Origin: a virus
Strand: one strand, 5' to 3'
IMG/VR virus record: IMGVR_UViG_3300028837_000796
Span: 1-20,381 of that record
Length of the DNA stretch: 20,381 bases
In this document: positions 19,652-20,381 of the stretch, piece after piece
Numbering within the stretch: the stretch's first letter is position 1
How the letters are laid out: each line of letters opens with the position of its first letter
The notes under the pieces: model-generated
Told to the model about the DNA's origin: nothing
The model's database searches: none
The model's input: the letters and a program-made list of their open reading frames with translations, nothing else
Made by a program: the position numbers and the translations under genes

Positions 19652-20106
19652 TTCTCTGCCTCCTTAAGGAATAATTGGCGTTTCTGGCGCTGTTTTTGGA
19701 GTCGTTTAATCTCTTGCTCTATTTTGTTGATCTCAGCTCGCAGGGCCTCCGGCCCAGGGAGCATAAAAACGCCGGCCTTTTCAGCCAGGATCCGGAGCGG
19801 CTCAAATGAGCCTACGGCCTCGCAAAAAGCCGGCAGAAATTCAGCAGGAAATCGGTGGTATTCCTTGCTTTCCGCTGTCCATGTATCCAGCATATATTTG
19901 CTGATATCTTGGTTTAGGAGTTCACCCATCTTGCCGGCGATCTCCCAGCGGGAAAGCGGGCAATGCTTGATGCAATCGGAGATCACTGCCTGTAGTTGGA
20001 ATTGGATGTTGAGTGATCCTGGTCCTGGATCGGTAGGTTTTTGAAGATCGGAAATCAGATCAAAAAGGCTGTATTGCGTATCAGTTATTTTTTTTAACTT
20101 AGACAT
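19648..20106 (-). CDS. Early Mu-like phage protein (putative regulator), unknown function
   Basis: 152 residues from ATG 20106; an upstream in-frame TTG (20142) lies inside the preceding gene and is less likely. 'CPLSRWEIAGKMGELLNQDI' looks like a helix-turn-helix, followed by MLDTWTAESKEYHRFPAEFL and PAFCEAVGSFEPLRILAEKA, segments that recur in early proteins of Mu-like prophages. The last 40 residues form a basic coiled coil (EINKIEQEIKRLQKQRQKRQ). A DNA-binding or transcription role is likely but unproven. It stands second in the leftward early operon. Confidence 0.7.
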   Translation of the reverse strand: MSKLKKITDTQYSLFDLISDLQKPTDPGPGSLNIQFQLQAVISDCIKHCPLSRWEIAGKMGELLNQDISKYMLDTWTAESKEYHRFPAEFLPAFCEAVGSFEPLRILAEKAGVFMLPGPEALRAEINKIEQEIKRLQKQRQKRQLFLKEAEK

Positions 20107-20128
20107 TGACAAGCTTCGCAAATAAAAT

Positions 20129-20381
20129 TTATAAAATACCAAGGGCCTGAAGACGTTTGTCTGTTTCAGCCTCGACCTGGCACCGGATCTCCTCAGCGAT
20201 TAGCTTTTTAAGGAAGATATCCGAATCCGGTCCCCAGATCAGCTCATAGGGATAACCCAGCCAGGAGGCAAGTTTCTCACGGATGTGGCGACATTCGCGG
20301 AACTTGACCTCGCCGCGCTTGGTAACATAGGGCGCCTTTACAACCATCTTCTCAAAGGAGTGGTACCCGACCCCTATGGCC
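20129..20381 (-). CDS. Early regulator-like protein, possibly Ner-type, cut by the window edge
   Basis: The frame is open to the right edge (GVGYHSFEKMVVKAPYVTKR, then 'ECRHIREKLASWLGYPYELI' and 'WGPDSDIFLKKLIAEEI'). The pattern helix, basic strand, helix, L-G-Y-P-x-x-x-I-W-G resembles the end of Ner-like DNA-binding proteins (which finish ...E-x-I-W-P). An internal ATG at 20347 exists but has only a weak GAGAAG before it, so the true start is probably beyond the edge. If correct it would shut off early or repressor transcription as Ner does in Mu. Confidence 0.5.
   Translation of the reverse strand, partial: AIGVGYHSFEKMVVKAPYVTKRGEVKFRECRHIREKLASWLGYPYELIWGPDSDIFLKKLIAEEIRCQVEAETDKRLQALGIL

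Noticed and set aside
1-20381. tRNA or rRNA genes and an attachment site
   Set aside because: No cloverleaf-like or rRNA-like sequence was noticed. The transposable-phage ends (attL/attR) should lie outside the window, beyond the early regulator and the tail genes.

Overview
The window is most of the left and middle part of a Mu-like (transposable) phage or prophage, read backwards: almost every gene is on the minus strand, so the early genes lie at the right edge and the head genes at the left. The phage identity rests on a MuA-type DDE transposase, a MuB-type AAA ATPase, a GemA/gp16 homologue, a Com-like zinc protein, a lysis cassette, small and large terminase, a DUF935 (Mu gp29) portal, a Mu F-like head protein, a Mu I-like protease/scaffold, a decoration protein, a Mu T-like major head protein, a gp35-like protein and the first codons of a gp36 (DUF1320) protein running off the left edge. 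The host cannot be named from this sequence. The moderate GC content and abundant short dispersed repeats (7-nt TATGCGC/TTTGCGC-type tracts, CCCGCC/GGCGGG palindromes, AATTGA tracts, a 28-nt CACGAAT repeat) would fit a deltaproteobacterial-type genome, but that is inference.

Layout, right to left (5' to 3' for the phage). 20381-19214: early leader genes (a possible Ner-like regulator cut by the edge, then small unknown genes). 19217-15644: transposition module, MuA, a DUF1643 gene and MuB. 15605-11491: semi-early accessory block with a shrunken ASCH protein, a four-cysteine protein, an HNH endonuclease, small membrane proteins, a CPHC protein, a winged-helix-like protein, GemA and a Com-like protein. 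11486-11323: two perfect 41-bp direct repeats and a strong rho-independent terminator. 11281-9350: lysis region (leader peptide, DUF5675 protein, 3TM holin, membrane/coiled-coil protein). 9347-1: packaging and head genes.

The most striking object is in the head protein F gene (4248-5786, minus). Its conserved GYN|CRC motif is split by a 365-residue intein with good N-terminal (C1, TPNH) and C-terminal (TYIVQGATVHN|C) splicing blocks. At the place where an intein normally carries its endonuclease, the coding sense is on the other strand: a plus-strand gene (4596-5543, GTG start) encodes a protein with a helix-turn-helix region and a Vsr/EDxHD-like nuclease core. It has its own Shine-Dalgarno and a good sigma70-type promoter, all inside the intein coding sequence. 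The two genes use exactly complementary codon boundaries, so the intein is translated straight through the antisense of the endonuclease. This is a nested, opposite-strand intein/homing endonuclease pair.

A second theme is repeat invasion. Dispersed repeats supply stop codons, start codons and terminal residues to several phage genes, and one repeat copy sits exactly at the portal/F junction, where F has lost its usual N-terminal region.
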